Shown here: positions 43,747-53,011 of the stretch, piece after piece
Numbering within the stretch: the stretch's first letter is position 1
Layout of the letters: every line of letters begins with the position of its first letter
Assembly: GCA_036405815.1 (NCBI GenBank)
Contig: DASWWX010000025.1
Span: 69,775-133,774 of the forward strand
Direction of reading: 5' to 3'
Source of the DNA: Solimonas sp036405815
GTDB lineage: Bacteria; Pseudomonadota; Gammaproteobacteria; Nevskiales; Nevskiaceae
Length of the DNA stretch: 64,000 bases
Notes under the pieces: model-generated
Told to the model about the DNA's origin: nothing
Seen by the model: the letters and a program-made list of their open reading frames with translations, nothing else
The model's database searches: none
Made by a program: the position numbers and the translations under genes

Positions 43747-45533
43747 CCTCCCGCCGCTCGATTCACGCACCACTCGTCGCCATGCTGTGGCTGTTCGCTG
43801 CCGCGGTTTCGGCCGCACCCGCTGCTGCAGACACAGCCCCTGGCGACGCCGGCGCGCAGCTGCAGCGCTTCCTCGACGACGAATGGGAACGCGTGCTGCG
43901 CGAAAGCCCGGAAACTGCGACCTATCTGGGCGACAAGCGCTACAACGACCGCTGGTCGGACGTGAGCCTCGAGGCCATCGCCGCCAGCCACGCCGCCGAC
44001 CGCGCGGCGCTGCAGCGCCTGCGACAGATTCCGCGCGCGGATCTGTCCGTCGCCGACCAGCTCAACTACGATCTGTTCCGGCATCAGCTCGAAGAGTCGA
44101 TCGAGGAATACGGCTTTCGCCAGTTCCTGATTCCGATCAACCAGCGCGGCGGCATCCAGACCGCGGATGAGATCCTGGACCTGATGCGCTTCGAATCGAC
44201 GCGCGATTACGCGGACTGGCTGAAGCGTCTGGAATCGCTGCCGGCGCTGATCGCGCAGGTCGAGGCGCTGATGCGCCAGGGCATCAAAGAAAAGCGCCTG
44301 AATCCGCGCATCGTCATGCAGCGCATTCCGGCGCAGATCGAAAAGCAGCTTGTCGACGATCCAACGCAAAGCCCCTGGTACAAGCCGTTCCAGGCCGTAC
44401 CGGCCGGCGTGCCGGAAGCCGACAAGATCCGGCATGAGGCCGAGGCACGGCGCCTGATCGCCGAGGCCGTGGTGCCCGCCTTCCGCCGTTTCCACACCTT
44501 CTTCCAGAAGGAATACCTGCCCGCCTGTCCCGAGGCGGTCGGCGCCTGGGCGCAGCCGGACGGCAAGCGCCTGTACGCCTTTCTCGCTCGCAGCTTCACG
44601 ACCACGACGCTGACACCGGACCAGATCCACGACATCGGCCAGCGCGAGGTCAAGCGCATCCGCGCCGAGATGGAGGCGATCAAGGACCAGGTCGGCTTCA
44701 AGGGCACGCTGGCGCAGTTCATGGCACACCTGCGCACCGATCCGCAGTTCTACTTCAAGACCGGCGACGAACTGTTCGCGGCCTACCTGGCGCTGTCCAA
44801 GCGCATCGATCCGGAGATGACGCGGCTGTTCCGCCTGATGCCGCGCCTGCCCTACGGCGTGCGGGCGATTCCCGACAACATCGCGCCGGACACCACCACT
44901 GCCTACTACATGCCCGGCGCCGCCGACGGCACACGCGCCGGCTACTACTACGTCAATCTCTACCAGCCGGAAGCGCGGCCCAAGTACGAGATGGAAGCAC
45001 TGACACTGCACGAGGCGGTGCCTGGTCATCATTTCCAGATCGCGCTGGCGCAGGAACTGGGCGAGCTGCCGAACTTCCGCAAGCACGGCTTCGGCTTCAC
45101 CGCTTATGTCGAGGGCTGGGGCCTGTACGCCGAATCGCTGGGCGAGGAACTGGGTCTGTACCAGGACCCGTACTCGAAGTTCGGCGCGCTGATCTACGAG
45201 ATGTGGCGTGCGGTGCGACTGGTCGTCGATACCGGCATGCACCACAAGCGCTGGTCGCGCCAGCAGGCGATCGACTTCTTCAAGGCCAACGCCGCCAAGA
45301 GCGAGCTGGACATCGTCAACGAGGTCGACCGCTACATCGCCTGGCCGGGCCAGGCGCTGGCCTACAAGATCGGCCAGCTCAAGATCCGCGAACTGCGCAC
45401 GCGCGCCGAGAAGGTATTGGGCGAGCGCTTCGACGTGCGCGGCTTCCACGACATCGTGCTCGGCAGCGGCGCGATTCCGCTGGATCTGCTGGAACGCAAC
45501 GTCGACGTCTGGATCAAGGCGCAGCAGGGCTGA
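43743..45533 (+). CDS. DUF885 family exported peptidase-like protein
   Basis: 596 residues. A signal peptide (MLWLFAAAVSAAPAAADTA) precedes a long helical protein with HEAVPGHH at 423-430, an HExxxGHH zinc-site pattern typical of DUF885, and YVEGWGLYAESLG about 30 residues later, where Glu supplies the further ligand. Family members resemble gluzincin peptidases, but activity is largely untested. It is translationally coupled to rsmI. The last 20 bases overlap the convergent GDYXXLXY gene. Confidence 0.9.
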   Translation: MTSRRSIHAPLVAMLWLFAAAVSAAPAAADTAPGDAGAQLQRFLDDEWERVLRESPETATYLGDKRYNDRWSDVSLEAIAASHAADRAALQRLRQIPRADLSVADQLNYDLFRHQLEESIEEYGFRQFLIPINQRGGIQTADEILDLMRFESTRDYADWLKRLESLPALIAQVEALMRQGIKEKRLNPRIVMQRIPAQIEKQLVDDPTQSPWYKPFQAVPAGVPEADKIRHEAEARRLIAEAVVPAFRRFHTFFQKEYLPACPEAVGAWAQPDGKRLYAFLARSFTTTTLTPDQIHDIGQREVKRIRAEMEAIKDQVGFKGTLAQFMAHLRTDPQFYFKTGDELFAAYLALSKRIDPEMTRLFRLMPRLPYGVRAIPDNIAPDTTTAYYMPGAADGTRAGYYYVNLYQPEARPKYEMEALTLHEAVPGHHFQIALAQELGELPNFRKHGFGFTAYVEGWGLYAESLGEELGLYQDPYSKFGALIYEMWRAVRLVVDTGMHHKRWSRQQAIDFFKANAAKSELDIVNEVDRYIAWPGQALAYKIGQLKIRELRTRAEKVLGERFDVRGFHDIVLGSGAIPLDLLERNVDVWIKAQQG

Positions 45534-46131
45534 GATCGACGGACGGCGTGCCTGACGCGGGCGCCCGCAGGCGCTCGTGCACCGGCATGCCGTCGATCAC
45601 CAGCGTTTCGATCAACGCATCGCCGCCGCGAACGCGCACCACCGCATAGGCTGGCCGGCGCGGGTCTTCTTCGTCGCCCGCGCGCGGCGGCGCAGCACGC
45701 TCGCGATAGAGGCGCTCGGCCTCCGGCGCCCGATGCTCGTCGAGATAGTAGCGGTCGAACGGCAGCGCCACGCGCAAGCGGCCTTCGTCCTGCCACTGCA
45801 CGCGCACCGCGAGGCGATCGCCCGTCGCGGGTATTCGATCGGACGGAACACCGAGCCGCGCGTAGCCGTCGGCATCCACTGCGATCGGCGCCCACAGCCT
45901 CGCACCGCTGGCAAAGCGCGTCGGCGCCGGCACCTCGATCTGCGCCGCCTCGAAATCGAGGGCGACGTAGCGCCCGCGGAATGGATCGACCGGATCGACC
46001 GGCGCGGTACGGAAGCGATACGCCGTGCCCTGTTCCAGCGTCGCCTGCGCGCGCTGGATCAACGACAAGGGCAGCGCCCATTGCAGCAGGCAGAACGCCG
46101 CAAACAAGACCCACGGCAGGCGCCTCTTCAT
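45514..46131 (-). CDS. GDYXXLXY-domain exported/membrane protein
   Basis: 205 residues. One N-terminal membrane segment (LPWVLFAAFCLLQWALPLSL), then DPFRGRYVALDFEA, which is the GDYxxLxY motif in slightly altered form, and a soluble tail with LPFDRYYLDEHRAPEAE. This family almost always accompanies a DUF2157/DUF4401 membrane protein, as here: the ATG overlaps that gene's stop as ATGA. Function unknown. Confidence 0.85.
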   Translation of the reverse strand: MKRRLPWVLFAAFCLLQWALPLSLIQRAQATLEQGTAYRFRTAPVDPVDPFRGRYVALDFEAAQIEVPAPTRFASGARLWAPIAVDADGYARLGVPSDRIPATGDRLAVRVQWQDEGRLRVALPFDRYYLDEHRAPEAERLYRERAAPPRAGDEEDPRRPAYAVVRVRGGDALIETLVIDGMPVHERLRAPASGTPSVDLSPAAP

Positions 46132-47405
46132 GGCGGCGCCATCCGCCGCCGCAGCCACAGACTGGCGACGATGAAGGCGATCCCGGTGCCGACAAACACC
46201 AGGCCGCGCACCGTGAACGACCAGTCGGTATCGAGAAAGCGCAGCAGCACCAGCAGCGTCAGCAGGAACAGGCCACGGCTGGCGCTGGCCCAATGCCGCG
46301 TCTGCAGACCGTCGCGCAGCATCGCGACACCAAGCAACAGCACGAACCCGCTCAGCATGGCCGCCAGCGCGACCGCCCAGGCACGCGTATCGAAGGCCAC
46401 GACCAGGGCCATCAGCAGCGCCGGCACCCCGTGCAGCGCCGCCACCCAGCGGCGCGCACGGACGGCCTGGATCGCCTGCCACAACACGACACCGAGCACC
46501 GCGAACAACAGCACCCAGGCCTGCCACACCGCGCCCAGCGCGTCCGGCCAGCCTCTCCACGCATCGGCGAAGCTGCCGATCAATGCGGCGGCCGCGACCG
46601 CCAGGCTGCCGTAGGCGGCCAACGGCCGACGCCACAACGGTCCGGCGGTGGCAGCATCCGCAGCCGAGTCGCCGAGCGCCAGCAATGCGCCGAAGCCGGC
46701 AAGCCACCACAACCCCAGGCGCGGCACGTCGGGCAGGCTGGCCAGCACGGCGAAGAACAGCAGCGGCGCCAGCGCCCACAGCAACAGGGGCAGCCGCGTG
46801 CCCGTCGCACCTTCACGCCGGTAGAGGAGCCACAGGTAAGGCACCAGCACGGCAAACGCGGCGACGACCAGCAGCGGGGCCCCCGCGTTGCCGTGCATCG
46901 ACAGCACGCTGCCGAGCACCGCCCCGCCATACACGGCTGCCGCCAGCGCCGAACCCGGCACGTAGACCAGCGGCAGGGTCAACGCGGCACACACTGCGAG
47001 GTAGCGCCCCAGATCGCCGGGGAAGTGGAACACCTGGCCGACCATCGCCAGGGCCAAGGCGAACGCCAGCGCCGAGAACACGGCGGCCGCCTCGCGCCAC
47101 CCGCCGTCGGCATCACGCCGCAACACCCAGGCCAGCAGACCCTGCGACAGCGCCAGCGGCAACAGGCTGACGAACAGCCGCGTGCCGCGACCCCACTGAT
47201 CCCAGTTGTGCGCCGCCAGCAGGATCAGACCCAAACCCACCAGCAAGGCGCCCAGCGTTGCGAACAGCACCCGCGACATCGCGCCGGCGTCCGCGGCCAG
47301 CGGTGCGTAATGCGCGCGCAGCCGTGCGGCGCTGGCGTCGTCCAGCACGCCATCGCGCACCAGCGCCGGCAACTGCTCCAGCAACCAGGCAGGACCCTTG
47401 GACAT
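46128..47405 (-). CDS. DUF2157 family integral membrane protein
   Basis: 425 residues. The N-terminal cytosolic part (LLEQLPALVRDGVLDDASAARLRAHY) is the DUF2157 signature, followed by some ten to twelve membrane helices, for example VLFATLGALLVGLGLILLAA and ALAFALALAMVGQVFHFPGD. DUF2157 proteins travel with GDYXXLXY proteins; the pair is uncharacterised. The start at 47405 is 132 bases from the divergent LplT-PlsC gene, a gap that must hold both promoters. Confidence 0.88.
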   Translation of the reverse strand: MSKGPAWLLEQLPALVRDGVLDDASAARLRAHYAPLAADAGAMSRVLFATLGALLVGLGLILLAAHNWDQWGRGTRLFVSLLPLALSQGLLAWVLRRDADGGWREAAAVFSALAFALALAMVGQVFHFPGDLGRYLAVCAALTLPLVYVPGSALAAAVYGGAVLGSVLSMHGNAGAPLLVVAAFAVLVPYLWLLYRREGATGTRLPLLLWALAPLLFFAVLASLPDVPRLGLWWLAGFGALLALGDSAADAATAGPLWRRPLAAYGSLAVAAAALIGSFADAWRGWPDALGAVWQAWVLLFAVLGVVLWQAIQAVRARRWVAALHGVPALLMALVVAFDTRAWAVALAAMLSGFVLLLGVAMLRDGLQTRHWASASRGLFLLTLLVLLRFLDTDWSFTVRGLVFVGTGIAFIVASLWLRRRMAPP

Positions 47406-47537
47406 CAGCGGCTTTCGTCGGGTGGAGACCGCAGCTTAGCGCCGGAACCGGAACCCAGTCTTGCCGGCGCACCGGACCCGCTATGCTTGGCGCATCCGGC
47501 CCGCGAGGCCGTGTCACTGCACCGCGAATCGGACGAC

Positions 47538-49421
47538 ATGAGCGAAAAGAGTCAGTTCGGCCTACTCGGCGAACGCCGCTTCGGCTTCTTCTTCCTGACC
47601 CAGGCGCTGGGCGCATTCAACGACAACGTCTACAAGAACGCGCTGGTCATCATGGTGACCTTCGGGGTCGCCGGCCTGTCGGCCGGACAGATCGACCTCT
47701 ACGTCAATCTCGCCGCCGGCCTGTTCATCCTGCCCTTCTTCCTGTTCTCGGCCACGGCCGGCCAGATCGCCGAGAAGTACGAAAAGTCCCTGCTGATCCG
47801 ACTGACCAAGATCATGGAGATCGTGATCATGGGGCTGGCGGCGATCGGCTTCGTGCTGCAGCACGTGCCGTTTCTGATGGCGGTGCTGTTCCTGATGGGC
47901 ACGCAATCGGCGCTATTCGGGCCGGTGAAGTACTCGATCCTGCCGCAGCACCTGCGCGAAGAAGAGCTGGTCGGTGGCAACGCGCTGGTCGAGGCCGCGA
48001 CGTTCCTGGCCATCCTGCTCGGCACGATGCTGGGCGGCTGGCTGATCGCGCAGCACGGCGGCGCCCATTGGGTATCGGGCGTGATCGTCGTCGTTGCCGT
48101 GCTCGGCTATCTCACCGCACGCGGCGTGCCGCTGGCGCCCGCCACGGCGCCGGACCTGAAGATCAACTGGAACCCGGCCACCGAGACCTGGCGCAACCTG
48201 CAGTTCATGCGCGGCAACCGCGTCGTGTTCCTGTCGGTGCTGGGGATCTCCTGGTTCTGGTTCTACGGCGCGACATTCCTGTCGCAGCTGCCGAACTACA
48301 CCAAGCTCTATCTCGGCGGCGACGAGACCGTCGTCACGCTATTGCTGACGGTGTTTTCGCTCGGCATCGGCGTCGGCTCGCTGCTGTGCGAACGTCTGTC
48401 CGGCCACAAGGTGGAAATCGGATTGGTCCCGCTGGGTTCGCTTGGCCTGACGCTGTTCGGCATCGATCTGTATTTCGCGGTGCCGGACGTCACGACCGTC
48501 GTCGGCATCGGCGCCAAGGAGTTTCTCGGCAGTGCCGCCCATCATCGTGTGCTGTGGGACCTGCTGCTGACCGGCATCTTCGGCGGGCTCTACATCGTGC
48601 CGCTGTACGCACTGATCCAGACGCGCTCGGAGCCCAGCCACCGGTCGCGCATCATCGCCGGCAACAACATCCTCAACGCACTGTTCATGGTGGTGGCCGC
48701 CGGCCTGGCGATCACGCTGCTCAAGGCGGGGCTGACGATCCCCCAGCTGCTGCTGACCACGGCACTGATGAACGCGGCAGTGGCGGTGTTCATCTACTCG
48801 CTGGTGCCCGAGTTCCTGATGCGCTTCCTGGTCTGGGTGCTGATCAACACGCTGTATCGCATCCGCAAGACCGGACTGGAGCACATCCCCGACGAGGGGC
48901 CGGCCGTCATCGTCTGCAACCACGTCAGCTTCGTCGACGCGCTGATTCTCGGCGGCAACATCCGCCGGCCGGTGCGCTTCGTCATGTACTACAAGATCTT
49001 CAAGATCCCGGTGCTGAACTTCATCTTCCGCACTGCCCGCGCGATCCCGATTGCGGGGGCCAAGGAAGATCCGGCGCTGATGGAGAAGGCCTTCGCGGAA
49101 GTCGAAGCCGCGCTGAAGAACGGCGATCTCATCGGCATCTTTCCGGAAGGCGGCCTGACACCGGATGGCGAAATTCAGAAATTCCGCCCGGGGATCGAGC
49201 GCATCATCGCGGCGACACCGGCGCCGGTGATCCCGATGGCGCTGCGCGGACTTTGGGGCAGCATCTTCAGCCGCCGCGACAACTGGGTGAAGCGCGCGCG
49301 GCTGCCGCGTCGGTTCTGGTCACGGGTCGAGATGGTCGCGGGGCCGGCGGTGCCCGCGGCCCACGTCTCGGCCGCCGACCTGGAGCAGCGCGTGCGCGCC
49401 TTGCGCGGCGACCTCGCCTGA
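47538..49421 (+). CDS. LplT-like MFS transporter fused to PlsC-type acyltransferase
   Basis: 627 residues. Residues 1-420 form a 12-helix MFS domain (FFFLTQALGAFNDNVYKNAL, GPVKYSILPQHLREEELVGG) like the lysophospholipid flippase LplT. Residues 430-627 are a PlsC-type acyltransferase with HVSFVD (His462 and Asp467) and IFPEGGLTPDGE. Together they would take up lysophospholipid and re-acylate it at the inner membrane. The acyl-ACP synthetase domain of Aas is missing, so acyl groups must come from elsewhere. The ATG at 47538 opens the MFS domain; upstream sequence in this frame is antisense to DUF2157. Confidence 0.92.
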   Translation: MSEKSQFGLLGERRFGFFFLTQALGAFNDNVYKNALVIMVTFGVAGLSAGQIDLYVNLAAGLFILPFFLFSATAGQIAEKYEKSLLIRLTKIMEIVIMGLAAIGFVLQHVPFLMAVLFLMGTQSALFGPVKYSILPQHLREEELVGGNALVEAATFLAILLGTMLGGWLIAQHGGAHWVSGVIVVVAVLGYLTARGVPLAPATAPDLKINWNPATETWRNLQFMRGNRVVFLSVLGISWFWFYGATFLSQLPNYTKLYLGGDETVVTLLLTVFSLGIGVGSLLCERLSGHKVEIGLVPLGSLGLTLFGIDLYFAVPDVTTVVGIGAKEFLGSAAHHRVLWDLLLTGIFGGLYIVPLYALIQTRSEPSHRSRIIAGNNILNALFMVVAAGLAITLLKAGLTIPQLLLTTALMNAAVAVFIYSLVPEFLMRFLVWVLINTLYRIRKTGLEHIPDEGPAVIVCNHVSFVDALILGGNIRRPVRFVMYYKIFKIPVLNFIFRTARAIPIAGAKEDPALMEKAFAEVEAALKNGDLIGIFPEGGLTPDGEIQKFRPGIERIIAATPAPVIPMALRGLWGSIFSRRDNWVKRARLPRRFWSRVEMVAGPAVPAAHVSAADLEQRVRALRGDLA

Positions 49422-49446
49422 CGCGCGTCCTCCGCACCAACCGGAT

Positions 49447-49755
49447 TCAGGAATCGGCCAGGGCCCGGCACGGCACGCCGGTGACGGCCAGCGCCTGGCG
49501 CACCGACGCCTCGTCATCTGCGCACGCCAGCGGCGCCGGCTGTGCGGCGGCCGCCTGCGCGCGCGATGGCAGCGCAATCTCACCGCGCAGACGCTGCGGC
49601 AGCGCCTGGGCCGCTTCCAGACGGATCTGCTGCAGAGCGCGGTTGCCCTGGACGGCGATCTCCGAAATCTCGGCCGGCGCCGCCGCCTGGGCACCGGCGG
49701 TGAATAGGGCCGACATCAGCAGGGCGGCGGTCGACAGCGTCTTGAAGGTCTTCAT
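49447..49755 (-). CDS. small exported protein, hypothetical
   Basis: 102 residues. A clear signal peptide (LSTAALLMSALFTAGAQAAA) precedes an Ala/Gln-rich helical region (EISEIAVQGNRALQQIRLEA) and a C-terminal part with two cysteines (PLACADDEASVRQ and GVPCRALADS) that could form one disulfide. GGAG lies 8 bases before the ATG at 49755. I do not recognise the family. It lies downstream of rlmH but separated by an A/T-rich gap, so it probably has its own promoter. Confidence 0.7.
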   Translation of the reverse strand: MKTFKTLSTAALLMSALFTAGAQAAAPAEISEIAVQGNRALQQIRLEAAQALPQRLRGEIALPSRAQAAAAQPAPLACADDEASVRQALAVTGVPCRALADS

Positions 49756-49922
49756 GGCGGGCTCCGGATCAGGGGTGGGCACACCCGCTATATTGCGAAG
49801 CGCATGCCAACCCCGCCATGCATGCAAGTTCATGTATAAATTGGCTATTTTAATCTTCCGCCGTGCGCGGTCGGTGTCCGCGCAACACCGGCGGACAGTC
49901 TGCGGACAGTGACCGCCCCGGC
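49756..49922 (-). promoter_or_regulatory. A/T-rich promoter region for the small exported protein
   Basis: The segment at 49828-49857 is unusually A/T-rich for this genome and contains a TTTATACA stretch on the minus strand, a reasonable -10. No -35 is convincing. The region also has two near-direct copies of GCGGACAGT at 49892-49911. Confidence 0.35.
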
Positions 49923-50393
49923 TCAGGCGCGGTGATAGGGGTGATTCGAGAGCAGGCTCCAGGCACGGAACAACTGCTCGGCGACGAAGACGCGCACTAG
50001 CGCGTGCGGCAGCACCAGCTTCGATAGCGACCACTGGCGATCCGCGCGCGCCAGTACCTCGGGGGCGTGGCCGTCCGGACCGCCGATCAGCAGACAGGTG
50101 TCACGGCCGGACTGCATCCACTGCTGGAGTTCGCCCGACCACTGCGGGCTGCTGAGTGGCTCGCCGCGCTCGTCGAGCGCGATCACCAGCGCGTCGCGCG
50201 GCAAGGCCCTCAGGATTTTCTCGCCTTCCTGCTGCTTGGCGCGCGCGATATCGGCGTTCTTGCCGCGCTGCGCCGGCACGATCTCGGTGAGTTCCAGCCG
50301 ACACTCATGCGGCAGGCGCCCGGCGTAATCGCGGAACGCGGTTTCCACCCAGTCCGGCATGCGCGTGCCGACCGCGATCAGCCGGATGCGCAT
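49923..50393 (-). CDS. rlmH: 23S rRNA (pseudouridine1915-N3)-methyltransferase RlmH
   Basis: 156 residues, normal for this SPOUT enzyme. It starts MRIRLIAVGTRMPDWVETAF and has the SAM-binding knot LIGGPDGHAPEVLARADRQW followed by the conserved LPHALVRVFVAEQLFRAWSL and terminal NHPYHR. It methylates a pseudouridine in helix 69, the same helix modified by RluD, also in this window. It follows rsfS by 12 bases in the holA-proA-nadD-rsfS-rlmH operon. Confidence 0.96.
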   Translation of the reverse strand: MRIRLIAVGTRMPDWVETAFRDYAGRLPHECRLELTEIVPAQRGKNADIARAKQQEGEKILRALPRDALVIALDERGEPLSSPQWSGELQQWMQSGRDTCLLIGGPDGHAPEVLARADRQWSLSKLVLPHALVRVFVAEQLFRAWSLLSNHPYHRA

Positions 50394-50405
50394 GCCGGCG
50401 CCGCC

Positions 50406-51011
50406 TCAGCGCTTGGCGCGCGTCGGCTTCTTCTTGGCAGCGGGCTTGCCCGTCGCGCGAGCAGCCGGCTTGGCACCTGCCTTCGGCGCCATTTTCTTGC
50501 CGGCGGGCTTGCGGGCCGGCTTGCCGGCACCGGATTTGCCGACCATTTTCTTTGCCGCCGGCTTTGCGGATTTGCCGGGCTTGGACTTGGAGGGCTTGGA
50601 CTTGCCCGCCTTGGCTTTGTCCGTCTTCTTGGCCCCCGCGGCCTTCTTCGGCTTGGCTTCGGCCTCGACCGGCTCGGCCAGCGCCCACAGCTTCTCGAGC
50701 TGGTAGAACGCGCGCGCCTGCGCTTGCATCGCGTGCACGACCACGCCGCCCAGGTCCACCAGCACCCAATCGCCCTGGTCCATGCCCTCCACGCCCAGCG
50801 GACGATGCCCGGCTTCCTTCGCCTTCTCCACCACGCTCTGCGCCAGCGACTTGGCGTGGCGCGTCGAGGTCCCGGTGCAGACGATCATCGTGTCGGTGAC
50901 CGTGGTCAGCGGCTGCACATCGAGGATCGTCACATCCTGACCTTTCAGATCCTCGATCGCGGTGATGGCGAGCTTCGCCAGCGGGGACAGCGGCTTAGTG
51001 TTTCGTGGCAT
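50406..51011 (-). CDS. rsfS: ribosome silencing factor RsfS with Lys/Ala-rich tail
   Basis: 201 residues. Residues 10-112 are the RsfS fold: AITAIEDLKGQDVTILDVQP, DTMIVCTGTSTRHAKSLAQSV, DWVLVDLGGVVVHAM, FYQLEKLWA. RsfS binds ribosomal protein uL14 and blocks subunit joining in starved cells. From about residue 113 a tail of some 88 residues is made almost wholly of Lys, Ala, Pro, Gly and Ser, absent from E. coli RsfS (about 105 residues). The gene overlaps nadD by 17 bases, as is common for this pair. Confidence 0.93.
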   Translation of the reverse strand: MPRNTKPLSPLAKLAITAIEDLKGQDVTILDVQPLTTVTDTMIVCTGTSTRHAKSLAQSVVEKAKEAGHRPLGVEGMDQGDWVLVDLGGVVVHAMQAQARAFYQLEKLWALAEPVEAEAKPKKAAGAKKTDKAKAGKSKPSKSKPGKSAKPAAKKMVGKSGAGKPARKPAGKKMAPKAGAKPAARATGKPAAKKKPTRAKR

Positions 51012-51657
51012 TGTCGTCCTGCGTCAGTGCCGCGAGGTCCGCGGCGGTCATGGCGTTGAGTATGGCATCCGGTACCAGCCCGCGCACCGACTGCTGACGG
51101 CGCAGCAGGCGCCGAATCCGGGTCGAGGAAATGTCGAGCTGCGGCAGTTCCAGCGTCAGCCACAGACCGGCGGCGGTCTCATGCAGTTCGTCCGCGTGCG
51201 TGGCGCGACGTCCTTCGAGAAACGACGCGGTTTCCGCCGGCGCGCGCAGGCGCGTGCCGGGTCGCGTGACCACGGCGACATGTCCGTACTCGAACAACTG
51301 CTGCCAGCGGTTCCAGGTGTGCAGATGCGCGAAGGCATCCGCGCCCATCAGCAGCACCAGCGCCGCCTGCGGATAAGTCTCGCGCAGCGCGGCCAGCGTA
51401 TCGACGGTGAAGGACGGTCCGTCGCGCCGGATCTCGCAATCGTCGGCGACCAGGCCCTTTTCGCGACGCACGGCGAGCCGCACCCACTCCAGTCGACGCT
51501 GCGGCGAGATGCGCGAGTCGGGCCGGTGCGGCGCATGCGCCGTCGGAATCAGCCGCACCTGCGACAGGCCCAGCTTCTCGCGCGCTTCGAGCGCGACGCG
51601 CAGATGGCCGTTGTGAAAAGGAGAGAACGCGCCGCCGAGAATACCGATCGCCTTCAT
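50995..51657 (-). CDS. nadD: nicotinate-nucleotide adenylyltransferase
   Basis: 220 residues. The nucleotidyltransferase signature GGAFSPFHNGHLR is at 8-20, and the late ISSTRIRRLL motif is present near 190. NadD adenylates nicotinate mononucleotide, supplying the deamido-NAD that NadE (24084-25709) amidates. It sits 61 bases downstream of proA and overlaps rsfS. Confidence 0.96.
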   Translation of the reverse strand: MKAIGILGGAFSPFHNGHLRVALEAREKLGLSQVRLIPTAHAPHRPDSRISPQRRLEWVRLAVRREKGLVADDCEIRRDGPSFTVDTLAALRETYPQAALVLLMGADAFAHLHTWNRWQQLFEYGHVAVVTRPGTRLRAPAETASFLEGRRATHADELHETAAGLWLTLELPQLDISSTRIRRLLRRQQSVRGLVPDAILNAMTAADLAALTQDDNATKH

Positions 51658-51718
51658 GCGGACGCGGCGAACCGCTCACGGAAAGGCGCTGGACGCTCGC
51701 ACGATGCGGAGCGGTGCA

Positions 51719-53011
51719 TCAACGGACGCTGCCGTCGCCCAGCACCACCCACTTCACGCTGGTCAGGCCTTCGAGGCCGACCGGACCGCGGGCGTGAAAC
51801 TTGTCGGTGCTGATGCCGATCTCGGCGCCCAGCCCGTACTCGTACCCGTCGGCAAAGCGCGTCGAGGCGTTGACCATCACCGAGGCCGAATCGACCTCGC
51901 GCAGGAAGCGCCGCGTCTTGCTCAGGTTCTCGGTGACGATGCTGTCGGTATGACGCGAGCCGTAGGTCTCGATGTGATCGATGGCCTGATCCAGGCCGTC
52001 GACGACGCGGATCGACAGGATCGGCGCCAGGTACTCGGTGCGCCAGTCTTCCTCGGTCGCCACCTTCACATCGTCGATCAGCTTGCGGGTGCGCTCGCAG
52101 CCACGCAGTTCGACACCGGCCTCCTTGTAGACCTCGGCCAGCTGCGGCAGTACGCGCGGCGCCATGGCGGCATCGACCAGCAGGGTCTCCATCGTGTTGC
52201 AGGTGCCGTAGCGCTGGGTCTTGGCATTGACCGCGACCGCAATCGCCTTCTCCACGTCGGCGTCGCTGTCGATGTAGACGTGGCAGATGCCGTCCAGATG
52301 CTTGATGACCGGCACGCGCGCTGCCTCGGATACGGCAGCGACCAGGCCCTTGCCACCGCGCGGAATCACCACGTCGACGAACTCCGGCATCGCCACCAGC
52401 TCGCCGACGGTCTTGCGGTCGGTGATGTCGAGCACCTGGATCGCGTCCTTCGGCAAGCCGGCATCCTGCAGTGCGCGCTCGATGCAGCGCGCAATCGCCA
52501 GATTGGAGCGCAACGCCTCGGAGCCGCCACGCAGGATCGCGGCGTTGCCGGACTTCAGGCACAGCGCCGCCGCATCCGCGGTCACATTGGGACGCGACTC
52601 GTAGATGATGCCGACCACGCCCAGCGGCACGCGCATGCGACCGACCTGGATGCCGGAAGGACGCTGCTTGAGTTCGGAGATTTCGCCGACCGGATCGGCC
52701 AGGCTCGCGATCTGACGCACGCCGTCGGCCATCGCCTCGATGCGGCTGGGATTCAGTTCCAGGCGATCCAGCAGTGCGTCGTCGAGCTTCGCGGCGCGGC
52801 CTTCGCGCAGATCCAGCGCATTGGCCTCGAGAATCGCGCGGGTATCGTCGATCAGCAGCTGGGCCAGCGCGAACAGCGCGGCGTTCTTGGTGCCGCTGTC
52901 AGCGCGCGCCATCTGCCGCGACGCGGCACGCGCGCGTTCGCCGCGCGCACGCATGTAGGCGGCGACGTTTTCGGTCTTGCTGCGGACGGCTTTTGACGCG
53001 CTGGCGCTCAT
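51719..53011 (-). CDS. proA: gamma-glutamyl phosphate reductase
   Basis: 430 residues of the aldehyde-dehydrogenase superfamily, with VGRMRVPLGVVGIIYESRPNV, the catalytic cysteine in RYGTCNTMETLLVD, and the late ASTRFADGYEYGLGAEIGIST. It reduces gamma-glutamyl phosphate to the semialdehyde in proline synthesis. proB is not in this window. The ATG overlaps the holA stop as ATGA, so it is part of the same leftward operon. Confidence 0.97.
   Translation of the reverse strand: MSASASKAVRSKTENVAAYMRARGERARAASRQMARADSGTKNAALFALAQLLIDDTRAILEANALDLREGRAAKLDDALLDRLELNPSRIEAMADGVRQIASLADPVGEISELKQRPSGIQVGRMRVPLGVVGIIYESRPNVTADAAALCLKSGNAAILRGGSEALRSNLAIARCIERALQDAGLPKDAIQVLDITDRKTVGELVAMPEFVDVVIPRGGKGLVAAVSEAARVPVIKHLDGICHVYIDSDADVEKAIAVAVNAKTQRYGTCNTMETLLVDAAMAPRVLPQLAEVYKEAGVELRGCERTRKLIDDVKVATEEDWRTEYLAPILSIRVVDGLDQAIDHIETYGSRHTDSIVTENLSKTRRFLREVDSASVMVNASTRFADGYEYGLGAEIGISTDKFHARGPVGLEGLTSVKWVVLGDGSVR

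Noticed and set aside
45981..47537. A long in-frame N-terminal extension of the LplT-PlsC protein
   Set aside because: The extension is antisense to the DUF2157 and GDYXXLXY genes and has no family motifs; the MFS domain begins at the ATG at 47538.
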